61,930 bases of DNA from contig CALARK010000027.1 in NCBI GenBank assembly GCA_937888595.1, forward strand, positions 1 through 61,930, written 5' to 3'. Made by a program: the position numbers and the translations under genes. The notes beneath the pieces are model-generated. The model saw nothing but the letters and a program-made list of their open reading frames with translations, searched no databases and was not told the origin of the DNA. Position 1 is the first letter of the stretch, and the number at the start of each line of letters is the position of its first letter. Of this stretch, positions 36,361 through 44,472 are shown in pieces. The stretch is from an uncultured Sterolibacteriaceae bacterium (GTDB lineage Bacteria; Pseudomonadota; Gammaproteobacteria; Burkholderiales; Rhodocyclaceae).

Positions 36361-37707
36361 CTACAGGTTCTTGACCAGCACCTTGGAGCGCCGCTGGTAG
36401 TTGTAGAGTTCGCGCCGCGATTTCGGCAGCGCTTCGGGGCCGGCTTCGCTGAAGCCGCGTTCGAAGAACCAGTGGGCGGTGCGCGTGGTGAGCACGCACA
36501 GGCGCTTGATCTTCTGCGCCTTCGCGCGGGCTTCCAGATGGCGCCGCAGCTGGTCGCCGTAGCCGGCACGCCGGTATTCGGGCATGACGGCGAGGCAGGC
36601 GAGCTCGGCCGCCGCCGGCTCGCCGCGCACGCGGGAGAGCGGATAAAGCGCCGCGCAGCCGACCACCACCCCGTCGTGGTCGAGCAGCGAGAAGCGCTCG
36701 ATCTCCATCTCCAGCCGTTCGCGGCCACGCTTGACCAGCGTGCCGTCCGCCTCGAGCGGCGCGATCAGGTTGAGCACCGCGCCGACATCGTCGGCTGTCG
36801 CTTCGCGCAGCCTTGCCAGCGGGGCGCGCGTCATCACGGTGCCGACGCCGTCGCGGGTGAATAGCTCCATCAGCATCGCGCCGTCGCGGGCGCGGTCGAG
36901 GAAGTGCACGCGACCGACGCCATTGCGGCAGGCGCGCATCGCACCCGGCAGGACGCGTGCCACCTCCGGGCTCTGCTTCACTTTCGCAGCCACGAGCTGC
37001 TCGCCTTCCTCGACGGTCAGGGCGTCGACAGGCCGGCCTTTCTTGTCGACCAACCCGCCGGAATCGCACAGGAAGATCAGCTTGTCGGCCTTGATGGCGG
37101 TGGCGACGGCTTCGGCGACTTCCTCCCAGGCGAGGTTGAAGATCTCGCCCGATGGCGAGGCGGCGATCGGCGTAATCAGGACGACGTTTTCCTGCGCGAG
37201 GTCGGCGCGGATCTCCTCGGCCTCCACTTTGCGCACCGCGCCGGTGAACTGGAAGTCGACGCCGTCCTCGACGCCGACCGGCTTGGCCGAGACGAAGTTG
37301 CCGCCGGTGACGCGCAGGAAGGCGCCGGCCAGCGGCGTGTTCGGCAGGCCCTGCGACAGCAGCGCCTCGATGTCGATGCGCGTGACGCCCATCGCCCGCT
37401 TGACGCATTCGAGCGCGGCGGCGTCGGTGACGCGCAGGCCGTTGTGGAAGCGTGGTTCCAGCCCGCGGCCCTGCATCTCGGCGTCGATCTGCGGTCGCGC
37501 GCCGTGCACGAGGACGAGCTGGATGCCCATGCTGTCGAGCAGGGCGATGTCGTGGATCAGCGCCTGGGCGACGCCGGTGGTGAGCACCTCGCCGCCGAAG
37601 GCGATGACGAAGGCACGGCCGCGGAAGGCGTGGATGTAGGGCGCGGCCTGGCGCACCCAGGCGACCAGCCGCGCATCGGTCAGTACATCGTCAGCCGCTT
37701 CGCTCAT
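36361..37707 (-). CDS. argA: Amino-acid N-acetyltransferase (N-acetylglutamate synthase)
   Basis: 448 residues: an amino-acid-kinase-like domain (about 1-290; VIAFGGEVL, LVHGARPQIDAEM) followed by a GNAT domain (about 300-448; CLAVMPEYRRAGYGDQLRRHLEARA, TTRTAHWFFERGF). It makes N-acetylglutamate from glutamate and acetyl-CoA, the first step of arginine synthesis, and is normally feedback-inhibited by arginine. The ATG at 37707 overlaps the ppk2 stop (ATGA). Confidence 0.95.
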   Translation of the reverse strand: MSEAADDVLTDARLVAWVRQAAPYIHAFRGRAFVIAFGGEVLTTGVAQALIHDIALLDSMGIQLVLVHGARPQIDAEMQGRGLEPRFHNGLRVTDAAALECVKRAMGVTRIDIEALLSQGLPNTPLAGAFLRVTGGNFVSAKPVGVEDGVDFQFTGAVRKVEAEEIRADLAQENVVLITPIAASPSGEIFNLAWEEVAEAVATAIKADKLIFLCDSGGLVDKKGRPVDALTVEEGEQLVAAKVKQSPEVARVLPGAMRACRNGVGRVHFLDRARDGAMLMELFTRDGVGTVMTRAPLARLREATADDVGAVLNLIAPLEADGTLVKRGRERLEMEIERFSLLDHDGVVVGCAALYPLSRVRGEPAAAELACLAVMPEYRRAGYGDQLRRHLEARAKAQKIKRLCVLTTRTAHWFFERGFSEAGPEALPKSRRELYNYQRRSKVLVKNL

Positions 37708-39257
37708 TGCTTGCCTTTCTTCTTCTTGCCGGATTTCGTTGATTTGGCGGACCGGGCGGGCAGGGTGGTCGGCACCGTCGCGTCGAGGGCCGCCTCGATG
37801 CGCTCGCAGAGGTGGCGCAGCACCTTGACGCGCGCATAGTTCTTGTCGTTGGCCTCGACCAGCGTCCAGGGCGCGACGCCCGTGCTGGTGCGGTCGACCA
37901 TGTCGCAGACGGCCTGGTGGTAGGCATCCCATTTCTCGCGGTTGCGCCAGTCCTCGTCGGTGATCTTGAAACGCTTGAACTCGATCTTCTCGCGCTCCTT
38001 GAAGCGGCGCAGCTGCTCGTCCTTGCTGACCTGCAGCCAGAACTTGATGACGATGGCACCGGCCTGCGACAGCTCGTGCTCGAAATCGTTGATCTCGGTG
38101 TAGGCACGCAGCCAGTCGGCCTCGGCGCAGAATCCCTCGACGCGCTCGACCAGCACGCGGCCGTACCACGAGCGGTCGAAGATGGTGAAGCGGCCGATGC
38201 GCGGGACATGCCGCCAGAAGCGCCACATGTAGGGCTGGGCGCGCTCTTCCTCGGTTGGTGCGGCGATCGGCACGATCTGGTAGTCGCGTGCGTCCATCGA
38301 GGCCGTCACGCGGCGGACGGCGCCGCCCTTGCCGGCGGCATCCGAGCCTTCGAACACGCAGATGACCGAGCGCTGCTTGAAGCGCGGGTCGCGCACCAGT
38401 TCCGACAGCCGCCCCTGCCACTTGGCGAGCTGGTCCTCGTACTGCTTCTTGCTCAGCTTGTGCGACAGGTCGAGCTCGGAGATGACGTCGCGGCCGTCGA
38501 TATTCGGCTGCACCGGCGGCGCGACCGGCGTCGCCTGCTTGTCCACATCGTTGAGGCGATCGCGGATCGAGTCGAGGATGATCTTGCCGGCTGTCAGCGA
38601 GCGGTAGCGGTCGTCCTCGCCCTCGATGATGATCCAGGGCGCCCACGGCGTATTGGTCAGGCGCAGCACGTGGCCGACGACCTCCTGCAGCTTGTCGTAG
38701 GTCTTGAGACGGTCCCAGTTCCATTGCGTGACGCGCCAGGCGGTGCGCGGATCCTTCTCCAGCGCCTTGAGACGGCGCTTCTGGCCGTCCTTGGTGAGGT
38801 GGAACCAGAACTTGAGCACCAGTGCGCCTTCGTTGACCAGCATCTGCTCGAAGCGGTTGATCTGGTCGATGCGCTGGTCCATCTGCGACGCCGTCATGTT
38901 GCCGTCGATGCTGTCGTGGATCGGGCTCGAATACCACGAGCCGGCGAAAATCCCGATGCGGCCCTTGGGCGGCAGCGCGCGCCAGTAGCGCCACATGAAA
39001 GGCCGCTGGCGTTCCTCGTCGGTCGGCGCGGAAAAGGCGAGGGTGGAGAGGAAGCGCGGGTCCATCCACTCGTAGAGGATGTTGATCGTCTCGCCCTTGC
39101 CGGCGCCGTCCTGGCCGCTGACCAGCACGATCACGGGGATCTTGCCCTGCTCCTTCAAGTCGTACTGCGCGTCCAGCAGATCGGCCCGCAGCTGCGGCAC
39201 GGTCTTCTTGTAGGTGTCCTTGTCGATCTTGTGGCCCAGCTCGGCAGATTCGAACAT
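37704..39257 (-). CDS. Two-domain PPK2-family polyphosphate:AMP phosphotransferase
   Basis: 517 residues with two tandem PPK2 domains, the class II (PAP) architecture that phosphorylates AMP to ADP using polyphosphate. Walker A is SGQDGAGKGE in domain 1 (about 47-56) and EGSDAAGKGG in domain 2 (about 305-314). Lid and Walker B segments are FMWRYWRALPPKGRIGIF...SWYSS and YMWRFWRHVPRIGRFTIFDRSWYGRVLVERVE. In PAP enzymes only the C-terminal domain is usually active, and the degraded SWYSS in domain 1 here agrees. Lys-rich tail. Co-transcribed with rsmE and argA. Confidence 0.93.
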   Translation of the reverse strand: MFESAELGHKIDKDTYKKTVPQLRADLLDAQYDLKEQGKIPVIVLVSGQDGAGKGETINILYEWMDPRFLSTLAFSAPTDEERQRPFMWRYWRALPPKGRIGIFAGSWYSSPIHDSIDGNMTASQMDQRIDQINRFEQMLVNEGALVLKFWFHLTKDGQKRRLKALEKDPRTAWRVTQWNWDRLKTYDKLQEVVGHVLRLTNTPWAPWIIIEGEDDRYRSLTAGKIILDSIRDRLNDVDKQATPVAPPVQPNIDGRDVISELDLSHKLSKKQYEDQLAKWQGRLSELVRDPRFKQRSVICVFEGSDAAGKGGAVRRVTASMDARDYQIVPIAAPTEEERAQPYMWRFWRHVPRIGRFTIFDRSWYGRVLVERVEGFCAEADWLRAYTEINDFEHELSQAGAIVIKFWLQVSKDEQLRRFKEREKIEFKRFKITDEDWRNREKWDAYHQAVCDMVDRTSTGVAPWTLVEANDKNYARVKVLRHLCERIEAALDATVPTTLPARSAKSTKSGKKKKGKQ

Positions 39258-39293
39258 CGCTTTCTCCCCGTTGATACCCTAGAAGTCACCCAA

Positions 39294-40037
39294 TCAGAAA
39301 TCACCCCACAGCGCCTGCATGGCCGCCAGTGCCGCCATGCCGGCCGTTTCGGTACGCAACACGCGTGGCCCCAGTTGCAGCATGCGAAAACCGGCCGCCT
39401 CGGCGGCCCGCATCTCGCCGTCTTCCCAACCACCTTCCGGCCCCACCATGAACAGTACCGGCCCGGCGGGCGGCGGCATTTCTCGCAACGTCGACTTTGC
39501 ATCCGGTGCCAGCATCAGCCGCAAGGCATTCTGATCCTTCGCAACCGCGAGATATTGAGGCAGGTCAAGCACCGGTGCGACGGCCGGCACGCGGTTGCGG
39601 CCGCACTGCTCGCAGGCAGCCGAAGCGATGGCGTTCCAGTGGGCGACGCGGCGTTCCATGCGCTCGGCTGACAGCCGGATCACGCTGCGTTTCGCCGCGA
39701 CCGGCTGGATGGCCGCGACGCCCAGCTCGACGCATTTCTCGACCACCCAGTCCATCTTGTCGCCGGACGGCAGAGCCTGGACGAGGGTGAGGGCCAGCGG
39801 CGATTCGTTGTCGCGCGTGCGGTGCGTGCCGAGCAGCGCCTGCGCCGTCCCGCCAGCGCCGACTTTCAGGGCCGCCTCCCACTCGCCACCTCGGCCGTCG
39901 AACAGCACCAGCGCGTCGCCATCGCGCATGCGCAGCACTTTCAGCGCGTGCCGTGCCGCGGTGTCGGGCAATTCCACCAGTGCACCGGGTGCGAGCACGC
40001 GGTGCGGCGCAGGAGGGCAGTGGAAGCGCGGTATCAT
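39294..40037 (-). CDS. rsmE: 16S rRNA m3U1498 methyltransferase
   Basis: 247 residues, SPOUT-class RsmE. N-terminal PUA-like domain (1-70), then LVQALPSGDKMDWVVEKCVELGVAAIQPV and the knot signature FMVGPEGGWEDGEMRAAEAAGF...LGPRVLRTETAGMAALA. A dispersed repeat copy reads KVGAGGTA at about residues 57-64, in a loop of the PUA-like domain. Divergent from the DUF748 gene with only 39 nt between starts. Confidence 0.95.
   Translation of the reverse strand: MIPRFHCPPAPHRVLAPGALVELPDTAARHALKVLRMRDGDALVLFDGRGGEWEAALKVGAGGTAQALLGTHRTRDNESPLALTLVQALPSGDKMDWVVEKCVELGVAAIQPVAAKRSVIRLSAERMERRVAHWNAIASAACEQCGRNRVPAVAPVLDLPQYLAVAKDQNALRLMLAPDAKSTLREMPPPAGPVLFMVGPEGGWEDGEMRAAEAAGFRMLQLGPRVLRTETAGMAALAAMQALWGDF
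39844..39867 (+). repeat. Dispersed repeat, copy 13 (in rsmE)
   Basis: Two mismatches; read by the minus-strand gene as KVGAGGTA. Confidence 0.85.
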
Positions 40038-40076
40038 TTCTGCATTATTCCACAAGGACTTTGCGGGATCGTTGCC
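40038..40076. promoter_or_regulatory. Short divergent gap rsmE / DUF748
   Basis: Only 39 nt separate the two divergent start codons, so promoters must overlap the opposing coding regions. No motif assigned. Confidence 0.35.
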
Positions 40077-43000
40077 ATGAAACTCGCTTCGCTTTCCCTC
40101 AAGAAGATGGCCGTCATCCTCGTCGGCCTCGTCGTCGCAGTCCTGCTGTCGCTCTGGCAGCTGCTGCCCCGTATCCTCCACTGGCAGGCCGAGAAGTCCG
40201 TCGCCGAAAAGACCGGTCACCGGCTCGTCATGGACCGGCCGGAATTCAATCCCTTCCAGCTCGCCTTGCGCCTCGGCAAGCTGCAGTTGAGCGATCCGGA
40301 CGGCAAACCGCTGTTCGGCTTCGACGGCCTGCTGGTCGATATCTCGGGCGCGAGCATTACGCAACGTGCGCTGGTGTTCGACGCGATCCGCCTCGACGGC
40401 CCGGCAGCGACGGTGGCCGAACTGCCCGAAGGCCGGCTCAACTGGACCCCCTTTTTCGACGCACTGAAAGGCCAGGATGAGCCCCCTGGGGAGCAGGCCG
40501 GCCTGCCCCGCCTCGACATTCGCAGCTTCGTGCTCGCCGGCGGCAAGCTCGACTATGCCGACCGCCGCCGCACTGCGGAGGGTTTTGCCACCACCGTCGA
40601 GCCGCTCGACCTCGAACTGACGGACCTTTCCACGCTGCCGGATGACGAGGGCCGGTACAGGATTGCCGCGCGCACCGCGCTCGGGGCCGAGATCGAACTG
40701 GCCGGCCGGATCGACCTGAATCCGGTCATGGTCGCGGGCACGTTCAGCCTCGCCGACCTGCAGCTCGGCAAGCTTGTCCCTTACCTGAAGCCCGTGCTGC
40801 CCGTTCCGCCGGAAGGCGTGCTGGCATTGTCAGCCAGCTACCAGCTCGGCAACGACGGCCAAAAGTTCGATGCGACGGCCGATCAGATCCAGGCGAAGCT
40901 GTCCGGCCTGCGTCTCGCCCTCGGGGAGGTGGATGGCCCGGTGGCGAGTGCCGATGCGATCGAGCTCCGGGACGGCCGTTTCCAGCTGGCCAGCCAGGAA
41001 ATCGTACTGGCCGGCCTGGCGGTGACGGGTGGCCGGCTCGCCCTGCCCGGCATCGTGCATCCGCCGCAATTCGGTGCGCTGACAGTAGATGACATCAAGG
41101 TCGCACTGGCCGAACGCCATGCCACGGTCGGCAAGATCCGGCTCGCGCAGGGCCGTGTGCAGGCGCTGCGCAGGGCCGATGGCAGCATCGACCTGCAGGA
41201 AGCATTCAGGACGGTGGGTGGGGGCCGGCCGGCGTCAGCAGAACCGGAAGGTCCGCCGCAGGAAGCCGCTACCCCGTGGCGCTACCAGGTGGACACAATC
41301 GAGATCGCCGACCTCGGCGTGACCCTGCAGGAAGCGAGCGTGAAGCCGGTGCTGGAGTTGGCGCTCGACCACATCGCCGCGCAGGTCAGTGATGTCAGCA
41401 ACGACCTGTCGGCGCCCCTGCCGGTGAAGCTGGGCTTCGACGTGCGCAGTGGCGGCCGCTTCGAAGGCGAAGGCCGGGTCGTGCCGGCAGCCCCGTCGGC
41501 CGACGTCAGGTTCAAGCTGGATGACCTTGCGCTCAAGTTCGTCCAGCCCCTCCTGTCGAACAAGACGACGCTGACGCTCGCAGCCGGCCGGCTGTCGACG
41601 AGCGGCCGTGCGACCTACGACAAGGCCGGTGCGAAGGTAAAAGGCGCATTTGCCGTGCGCGACCTCCGCCTGATGGAGCCGGGCGTGGACAAGCCCCTGC
41701 TGGGCTGGAAAAGCTTCGGTAGCCGGGACCTGAGCCTGACGCCGCAGGCGCTCGATCTCGGCGAGTTGCGCCTGACCGGCCTCGATACCCGGCTGTTGAT
41801 CGACAAGGACAAGCAGCTGAATTTCAGCCGGGTCATGAAGGCGTCCGGCGACGACAAGCCGGCTGCGGAAGCGTCTTCCGCCGGGTCGCCTGCCGCCGCA
41901 CCCGTGCGGGCAAACAAGGCGCCGGCCTTTTTCGTCGATATCGACCGCCTGCGCTTCGACAAGGGCGAGGTGGACTTCGCCGACGAATCGCTGATCCTGC
42001 CGTTCGGCACGCGCATCCACGCCTTGAAGGGCAGCATCGCCGGCCTGTCGAACCGGCCTGGTGCGGTGGGCCAGGTCGAGCTCGACGGGGCCGTGGACGA
42101 GTACGGCATGGCGCGCGCCCTCGGCCAGGTCGAACTTGGCAATCCGACCAACGGACTCGACCTGCGCGTCCAGTTCCGCAATGTCGAGATGGCCAACCTT
42201 ACGCCCTACACCGCGCATTTCGCGGGCCGCCGCATCGATTCCGGCAAGCTCTCGCTCGACCTGCAGTACAAGATCAAGGAGCGCCAGTTGCAGGGCGAGA
42301 ACCAGGTGATCATGGACAAGCTGACCCTTGGCGAGCGCATCGAGAGCCCCACCGCGACGAGCCTGCCGCTCGACCTGGCGATCGCGATCCTGCAGGATTC
42401 CGATGGCCGCATCGATCTCGGCCTGCCGGTATCCGGCAATCTCGACGATCCCCAGTTCAGCTACGGCTCGATCGTCTGGAAGGCGATCACCAATGTGCTG
42501 ACCAAGATCGTCACCGCGCCGTTCCGCGCGCTCGGCGCCCTGTTCGGCGGTGGCAACGAGGAGATCGGCGAGGTCGCGTTCGAGACGGGCCAGTCGCAGC
42601 TCGCTCCGCCGGAACGCGAAAAACTGGTGAAACTCGCTGCCGCCATGGCCAAGCGTCCCGGGCTGGTCCTCGCGGTGGGCGGCCAGCATGCCGAAGCCGA
42701 CCGGCTGGCGCTGCAGGACCGGCAGCTGCGCCGAACGGTCCTGACGCAGGCCGGGCAGCAGGTGGCGCAGCAGGGCGATCCCGGCCCGCTGTCGACGCAG
42801 CAGCCGAAAGTGCGTGCCGCCCTCGAGGCCCTCTACGAGAAGCGTGTCGGCGCAGCCGACCTCGCGGCGTTGAAGGACGGCTTTCGCAAGGCCAACCCCG
42901 GCCAGCTCGAGCAGGGCATGGCCGGCAGGCTGATGTCGCGGCTGTCCGGCCTGCTGCGCGAGAAGAAGACCTTGAGCGAGGAGGAGGTGGCGCAGCTCAA

Positions 43001-43241
43001 GGGCGCCGATTTCTACGGTCTCCTGTTCGAGCGGCTGCGGGTGAAGGAGGATATCCCCGGCGAGCGTCTGCAGGCCCTGGCGCGCCAGCGTGGCGAAGGC
43101 GTCGCCGAGATCCTCAAGGCGGCCGGGGTGGCCGACGAGCGCATCCGGACGCTGCCGCCGGCGCCATTCGTTCCGGCAGAGGGCCGCCCTGTCGATGAGG
43201 TACCCTTGCACATGGAACTGCAATCCGTACAAGCACACTAA
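40077..43241 (+). CDS. AsmA-like DUF748 envelope protein
   Basis: 1054 residues. One N-terminal membrane anchor (MAVILVGLVVAVLLSLWQLL, about 11-30) is followed by a long beta-rich periplasmic region typical of AsmA-like proteins (repeated LxLxDLxL patterns; FNPFQLALRLGKLQLSDPDG; DLAIAILQDSDGRIDLGLPVSGNLDDPQF, the DUF748 hallmark near 765-795). The C-terminus (about 840-1054) is helical and charged. The family is linked to phospholipid transport between membranes or outer-membrane maintenance. It ends 24 nt before the thioredoxin-like gene. Confidence 0.85.
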   Translation: MKLASLSLKKMAVILVGLVVAVLLSLWQLLPRILHWQAEKSVAEKTGHRLVMDRPEFNPFQLALRLGKLQLSDPDGKPLFGFDGLLVDISGASITQRALVFDAIRLDGPAATVAELPEGRLNWTPFFDALKGQDEPPGEQAGLPRLDIRSFVLAGGKLDYADRRRTAEGFATTVEPLDLELTDLSTLPDDEGRYRIAARTALGAEIELAGRIDLNPVMVAGTFSLADLQLGKLVPYLKPVLPVPPEGVLALSASYQLGNDGQKFDATADQIQAKLSGLRLALGEVDGPVASADAIELRDGRFQLASQEIVLAGLAVTGGRLALPGIVHPPQFGALTVDDIKVALAERHATVGKIRLAQGRVQALRRADGSIDLQEAFRTVGGGRPASAEPEGPPQEAATPWRYQVDTIEIADLGVTLQEASVKPVLELALDHIAAQVSDVSNDLSAPLPVKLGFDVRSGGRFEGEGRVVPAAPSADVRFKLDDLALKFVQPLLSNKTTLTLAAGRLSTSGRATYDKAGAKVKGAFAVRDLRLMEPGVDKPLLGWKSFGSRDLSLTPQALDLGELRLTGLDTRLLIDKDKQLNFSRVMKASGDDKPAAEASSAGSPAAAPVRANKAPAFFVDIDRLRFDKGEVDFADESLILPFGTRIHALKGSIAGLSNRPGAVGQVELDGAVDEYGMARALGQVELGNPTNGLDLRVQFRNVEMANLTPYTAHFAGRRIDSGKLSLDLQYKIKERQLQGENQVIMDKLTLGERIESPTATSLPLDLAIAILQDSDGRIDLGLPVSGNLDDPQFSYGSIVWKAITNVLTKIVTAPFRALGALFGGGNEEIGEVAFETGQSQLAPPEREKLVKLAAAMAKRPGLVLAVGGQHAEADRLALQDRQLRRTVLTQAGQQVAQQGDPGPLSTQQPKVRAALEALYEKRVGAADLAALKDGFRKANPGQLEQGMAGRLMSRLSGLLREKKTLSEEEVAQLKGADFYGLLFERLRVKEDIPGERLQALARQRGEGVAEILKAAGVADERIRTLPPAPFVPAEGRPVDEVPLHMELQSVQAH

Positions 43242-43265
43242 AAAAGCAATTAAAAGGAGTCAACC

Positions 43266-43823
43266 ATGGTCAGTACCCCAACCCCGGTTTGCGATTTCGG
43301 CTGGAAAGCCCCTGATTTCGAGTTGCCCGGCGTCGATGGCAAGCGCTACGACCTGGCGGCTGCGCGCGGCCCGAACGGGCTGCTCGTGATGTTCATCTGC
43401 AACCACTGTCCCTACGTCAAGGCGGTGATCGACCGCATCGTGCGCGACACGCGCGAGCTCGCCGCACTCGGCATCGGCAGCATCGCGATCATGAGCAACG
43501 ATCCGTCCGACTACCCCGAGGATTCATGGGACCACATGGTGGCGCTGGCGCGCGAGAAGCAGTTCCCCTTCCCCTACGTGCTGGACGAAACGCAGGCAAT
43601 CGCGAAGGCCTACGGCGCGGTCTGCACACCGGACTTCTTCGGCTTCAACGGCCGGCTGGAACTGCAGTATCGCGGCCGGCTCGACGCGTCGCGCAAGGAG
43701 ACGGCGCCCGAAGGGGTACGTCGCGACCTGTTCGAGGCGATGAAGCAGGTCGCGCTGACCGGCGCGGGACCGCGCGAGCAGATTCCGTCGATCGGCTGCT
43801 CGATCAAGTGGAGCGCGTCGTGA
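43266..43823 (+). CDS. Thioredoxin/AhpC-TSA-like protein with CNHCPYV motif
   Basis: 185 residues, thioredoxin fold of the AhpC/TSA-Redoxin type. Motifs: APDFELPGVDGKRYDL, then LLVMFICNHCPYVKAV (CxxC, about 46-49), then YGAVCTPDFFGFNGRLELQYRGRLD with the cis-Pro-like TPD. No signal peptide, so cytoplasmic. AAAAGGAG precedes the ATG. Likely a thiol oxidoreductase; substrate unknown. The next gene starts at its stop. Confidence 0.9.
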   Translation: MVSTPTPVCDFGWKAPDFELPGVDGKRYDLAAARGPNGLLVMFICNHCPYVKAVIDRIVRDTRELAALGIGSIAIMSNDPSDYPEDSWDHMVALAREKQFPFPYVLDETQAIAKAYGAVCTPDFFGFNGRLELQYRGRLDASRKETAPEGVRRDLFEAMKQVALTGAGPREQIPSIGCSIKWSAS

Positions 43824-44302
43824 AGCGCCTGATGTGCGTGTTGGCGGCGGCCTGCGTGCTGCCGGCCTGGGCCGAGGACAACGTTCTGCTCGTGCGGCAG
43901 GGGCCCGAAGGCTTCACGGTCTGGCACACCGAGGGGGAAAGCACGTTGTCCGACGATGAACTGCTCGACATCATGGCGACCGCGACCCCTGAAGGCGGGA
44001 CGGAGGTCGAGACCCCCGTCGGCCCGGTGCGCGCCTACGAACTGCCGGCCGGCATCATGGTCCGCCTGCCCGCTGCACCGCGCGACAACGCGCTGCTGGT
44101 CGATCGCGATGCGTGCGGCCACATCATCGTCTGGCATGTCGCCGGCACCACCCAGTTGACCGATACCGAGCTGACCGAGGCGGTGCTGTCCGCCCTGCCG
44201 GAAGGGGGGCCGCGGATTCGCCTCGGTGACCGCTACGCCAAGGCCTTCATCGGCCGGCTCGGCGTCACGGTCACGCTCTGGAAGGTGCCGGCAAAGCGCT
44301 GA
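43820..44302 (+). CDS. Secreted protein of two tandem repeat units, unknown function
   Basis: 160 residues from GTG 43820, whose last two bases are part of the upstream TGA (translational coupling). A signal peptide is evident (VKRLMCVLAAACVLPAWA, cleavage before ED). The mature part is an internal duplication: NVLLVRQGPEGFTVWHTEGESTLSDDELL...ATPEGG and NALLVDRDACGHIIVWHVAGTTQLTDTELT...ALPEGG, each about 65 residues. No known domain. Periplasmic location inferred. Repeat copy 14 begins 4 nt after its stop. Confidence 0.75.
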   Translation: MKRLMCVLAAACVLPAWAEDNVLLVRQGPEGFTVWHTEGESTLSDDELLDIMATATPEGGTEVETPVGPVRAYELPAGIMVRLPAAPRDNALLVDRDACGHIIVWHVAGTTQLTDTELTEAVLSALPEGGPRIRLGDRYAKAFIGRLGVTVTLWKVPAKR

Positions 44303-44305
44303 TCC

Positions 44306-44329
44306 GCCGTCTCGCCGGCACCGACTTTT
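44306..44329 (+). repeat. Dispersed repeat, copy 14 (intergenic)
   Basis: Two mismatches; starts 4 nt after a stop codon and ends in TTTTT, so it could double as a weak 3' end. Confidence 0.85.
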
Positions 44330-44472
44330 TCCCTCGCCACCGATCAGGGGTGGTTATGTTTGCTTCCGCACATACAGTGAGGCACCATGGAATTATGCTG
44401 CATAGTTAGACGCGGCAGATTCCAGTTGGGTAATGGGTAGCGCTGCTCGCATGGTTACAAGGAAAAAGAAGC

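Noticed and set aside
43151..43180. LPPAPF peptide near the C-terminus of the DUF748 protein as a 17th copy
   Set aside because: The DNA matches only the central GCCGGCGCC core and not the flanks.
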